Shown here in pieces: positions 35,623 to 38,121 of a stretch of DNA of 38,121 bases. The stretch spans positions 1 to 38,121 of the forward strand of contig NZ_VYPZ01000033.1 of the NCBI RefSeq assembly GCF_008710155.1, written 5' to 3'. Position numbers and translations under genes: made by a program. The notes beneath the pieces are model-generated. The model ran no database searches. It was not told where the DNA came from and was given only the letters and a program-made list of their open reading frames with translations. The stretch comes from Sphingobium limneticum (GTDB lineage Bacteria > Pseudomonadota > Alphaproteobacteria > Sphingomonadales > Sphingomonadaceae). Each line of letters begins with the position of its first letter. Positions within the stretch are counted from its first letter, which is position 1.

Positions 35623-36522
35623 TCAAGCCCGCTTGCGCGCAGTGGTTTTCCCGGCAGCCTTCGCAGCCGCCTTTTTCGCAGGCGCCTTGGCCGTGGCTTT
35701 TGCCGGGGCCTTCTTTGCGACCGTCTTCCCGCTTCCTGATCCGCCAAGCGAGCTTTTGAGCGCGGCCATCAGGTCCACGACATTGCTGCCGCGAGGATCA
35801 GCGCCGCCTTCCTCGCTCTCGATGTTCAGCGTCTTGCCCTTCTTCTTACGCTCGATGAGTTCCTTCAGCGCATCGACATAGCGGTCGCGAAAGTCGGTCG
35901 CATCAAACTTGCCCGTTTTTTTGTCGATCAGCGTCGTGGCGAGATCGAGCAGTTCATCGTCGGGATCAGCATCACCGATCTCGCGGAAGTAGCTGGCCGC
36001 CTTGTTGACCTCGTCGGCATAGCGGAGCGTCTCCATGACGATGCCGCGGCCGCAGGCCTTGATGGACACGACATATTCCCGCCCGCGCATTGCAAGCTGG
36101 CCCAGCCCGACCTTGCGGCTACGGCGCAGGGCTTCGCGCAACACGATGAACGCTTCTTCGGCAAGGTCATCGGCCGGCACCACATAATAGGGCTTTTCAA
36201 AATAGATCATGTCGATGTCCTGGGCATCGACAAATTGGGTGAGTTCGAGCGTCTTCTTGCTCTCCAGCTTGACGCCTTCGATCTCTTCCTCATCGAGCAG
36301 GACATATTCGCCCTTGGCATATTCAAAACCTTTGACGATCTCGTCCAGGTCGACCGGCCCAATGCCGGGCACGACTTTCTCATATTTGATGCGCTTGCCC
36401 GAGGGCTCATGGATCTGGTTGAAGGCGATCGTCGCGCCACTCTTGGTGGCCGAATATATCTCGACCGGGATGGACACGAGAGCCAGCCTGATCTGGCCTT
36501 TCCAATAGGGGCGTGCAGCCAT
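35623..36522 (-). CDS. ku: Ku, NHEJ end-binding protein
   Basis: Bacterial Ku forms a ring on DNA ends and recruits LigD. M-A-A-R-P-Y-W-K-G-Q-I-R-L-A-L-V-S-I-P-V at 36522 is the standard start, with GAGGAGA at good spacing; the open frame to 36645 is not needed. The 299-residue protein shows the Ku core (E-I-Y-S-A-T, I-K-Y-E-K-V-V-P, K-G-F-E-Y-A-K-G-E-Y-V, Y-F-E-K-P-Y-Y-V-V-P, R-D-R-Y-V-D-A-L-K-E-L-I). From about residue 250 it has a Lys/Ala-rich tail with repeated A-K-K-A and P-A-K-A steps, as in Ku proteins with DNA-binding C-terminal tails. It leads a leftward operon ending in exonuclease III. Confidence 0.96.
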   Translation of the reverse strand: MAARPYWKGQIRLALVSIPVEIYSATKSGATIAFNQIHEPSGKRIKYEKVVPGIGPVDLDEIVKGFEYAKGEYVLLDEEEIEGVKLESKKTLELTQFVDAQDIDMIYFEKPYYVVPADDLAEEAFIVLREALRRSRKVGLGQLAMRGREYVVSIKACGRGIVMETLRYADEVNKAASYFREIGDADPDDELLDLATTLIDKKTGKFDATDFRDRYVDALKELIERKKKGKTLNIESEEGGADPRGSNVVDLMAALKSSLGGSGSGKTVAKKAPAKATAKAPAKKAAAKAAGKTTARKRA

Positions 36523-36672
36523 GATGATCTCCTCGAGACGCAATCTCCCATAATCCACATGGCGCGCTTCTCGTTCCCAGCCTCCTCCCCGGTCGCGAGC
36601 CATACTTTTTCTGACCCAATATTTTTTTTGAAGCACCGTCGTCACTTTGCCGCCTCAAGCATTTAAGCCGGA

Positions 36673-37994
36673 ATGAGACCCAAAGTTGCGTTTGTCGGTT
36701 CCGGCCCGACGGCCATTTACACTCTCCGCGCATTGGCGAGCGACGCGACAGAGCCGTTCGACCTCACGATCTTCGAGGAACAGGCCTATGTCGGGCGTGG
36801 CACGCCCTATCGGCCCGGATGGAACGACCCGGCGATGCTGTCGAACATCGCCAGCGTCGAGATACCGCCGATCGAGGAGACGCTGATCGACTGGCTGCGC
36901 CGGCAGCCGGCAGACCGCTTGACCGATCTGGACATCGAGCCAGGCGGGATCGACGATCGCACCTTCTATTCACGCGTCGCGCTCGGTGAGTTTTTCTTCG
37001 ACCAGTTGGCGGCGCTGATCGTGCGGCTTCGGGCGAACGATGTAACCGTCGCGGTGCGCTCCTCCTGCAAGGTTCTCGATGCTGTCAGTGCGGACGACGG
37101 CATGACGCTCACCATCCGTCCCAAGCGCGGCGCCATCTTTCAGGAGCGGTTCGACCATGTCGCTCTGGCGACCGGACACCAGTGGCCCGCCGAGCCCGAA
37201 GTCCGACCCGGCTATTTCCTGAGCCCATGGCCGGCGACGGCGCTGGCGAAGGTTCCGCCCGTGTCGATAGGCATCGGGGGTCGTCGCTCAGCGCGATCGA
37301 CGCAGCCGTGGCACTGGCGGTCACCCATGGTGCCTTTGTCGAAGATGGCGACGAACTGACCTACGCTCCAGCCGAGGGGACAGAGGGTTTTCACATGACC
37401 ATGATGTCGCGCAAGGGTCTGTTACCCGAGGCCGATTTCTATTTTTCCATTCCCTACGAGCCGCCGGTCATCTGCACGCCCGAGGCATTGGATGCCATCA
37501 TCGACGCGGACGACGGCAATATGCTCGACGCGGCCTATGACCTGTTTCGGCAAGAGCTTGCTCTGGCCGACCCCGAATATGCAGCCTCGGTCGGGCTGGA
37601 GACGCTTGCGCTGGAGGATTTTTGCGACCGCTATTTTGCCGAGCGTATGGCGAGCGATCCGTTCATCTGGGCAGAACGCAACCTTGCCGAGGCGCAGCGA
37701 AATTATGAAGCCCAATATACAGTGGCCTGGCGCTACGCGATCCTGCGGACGCACGAGGTTATCGAGTTGCTGGTTCCTCATCTCGACGATCGGGATTTCA
37801 AGCGCTTCTCGCGCTATTTCAAGCCTGTTTTTGTCGATGATTATGCGACCGTCCCGCATGAATCGATCCAGCGCATGCTGGCCCTTCACCGTGCCGGCAA
37901 ACTCTCGGTCATCGCCATCGGCGAGAAATATCGTATCGACAGCCACGGCCCGGAGAGCGGCGCCATTCTCCAGGTTGACGATGAAAGCACACGT
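36673..37994 (+). pseudogene. FAD/NAD(P)-binding protein, frameshifted and cut by an insertion sequence
   Basis: The N-terminal frame starts M-R-P-K-V-A-F-V-G-S-G-P-T-A-I-Y-T-L-R-A-L, a Rossmann motif, followed by F-E-E-Q-A-Y-V-G-R-G-T-P-Y and A-T-G-H-Q-W-P, like the FAD-NAD(P)-binding-9 type. Near 37275 the frame breaks inside a run of five G. The next frame continues G-S-S-L-S-A-I-D-A-A-V-A-L-A-V and M-S-R-K-G-L-L-P-E-A-D-F to the stop. One missing G restores the join. The native sequence ends near 37994, where the end of an IS21-type element begins and supplies the TGA (37998-38000). The protein is divergent from ku. Function unknown. Confidence 0.8.
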
Positions 37995-38121
37995 TGTTGA
38001 GTTGCACTGAGAAGTGACCCGGGAGGGTTATAAGTTTTCACTGAGAATTGACCCATGTTTTCCTCGCCCCTGGCTGACAGTCAGGAGGCATCGGAGTGAT
38101 CGACATGGACCTACTCAGTGT
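37995..38121 (+). mobile_element. Left end of an IS21-type insertion sequence (continues beyond window)
   Basis: TGTTGAGTTGCACTGAGAAG starts the element at 37995. Two copies of CACTGAGAAkTGACCC (38005-38020 and 38039-38054) lie 34 bp apart, the multiple end repeats expected for IS21-family termini. An istA-like start follows. The same kind of end, inverted, brackets the ISL3-type element at 11600-13348. The insertion interrupts the FAD/NAD(P)-binding gene. Confidence 0.75.
38096..38121 (+). CDS. istA: Start of an istA-like transposase gene (partial)
   Basis: GTG 38096 lies eight bases after AGGAGG (38082-38087) and reads V-I-D-M-D-L-L-S-V to the window edge. IS21 istA proteins often begin this way, and the upstream repeats support it. 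ATG 38105 is an alternative start. Only nine codons are visible. Confidence 0.6.

Overview
The window is a GC-rich alphaproteobacterial segment, most likely from a sphingomonad (Sphingobium/Sphingomonas type). Pointers are the imuA-imuB-dnaE2 mutagenesis cassette, LexA boxes of the alphaproteobacterial GTTC-N7-GTTC type, and many small families typical of Sphingomonadales (DUF3182, DUF4142, DUF3597, PRC-barrel, HWE kinase). I see no rRNA, tRNA or CRISPR array. The taxonomy is inferred from protein resemblance, without a database search.

Layout. 1-6400: 3' end of an unknown gene, a winged-helix protein, then the leftward operon imuA-imuB-dnaE2 with an SOS box in front of imuA. 6413-9803: a compact damage-response block with two more SOS boxes and a consensus DnaA box. 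It holds two small related proteins, a leftward pair of small genes (one with a zinc ribbon), and a rightward run of a small ORF, an SRAP-like protein without active-site residues, alkB and a conserved small gene, closed by a terminator. 9966-15050: a damaged second repair region. It has small genes, a stand-alone LigD polymerase domain cut by an ISL3-type element nested between inverted IS21-type ends, a TolA-like conserved protein, a second alkB, and separated pieces of an exonuclease III gene. 15041-17863: a leftward operon of a small protein, pncC and nadE (NAD metabolism).

18061-19215 is a scar of response-regulator, HWE-kinase and integrase remnants. 19504-28518 holds general-stress-type genes: PRC-barrel membrane protein, hemerythrin, DUF4142 lipoprotein, DUF3597, SDR, GH15, a PPOX-fold protein, a small membrane protein, an alpha/beta hydrolase and DUF3182. 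28660-30341: a histidine phosphatase and an NAD(P)HX dehydratase, translationally coupled. 30375-30739: a broken PilZ gene. 31005-36522: a leftward non-homologous end-joining (NHEJ) operon, ku - 85-aa protein - GNAT fusion - ligD - exonuclease III. 36673-37994: a frameshifted FAD/NAD(P)-binding protein cut by an IS21-type element whose istA begins at the right edge.

Themes. The window concentrates DNA damage functions: translesion synthesis, alkylation reversal, NHEJ, AP endonuclease and SRAP. Both LigD copies are damaged in complementary ways: one keeps PE and ligase but is frameshifted in Pol, the other is only Pol with a start codon supplied by an insertion sequence. At least five genes carry single-base frameshifts in short homopolymer runs, so either sequence errors or ongoing decay must be considered before calling them dead.
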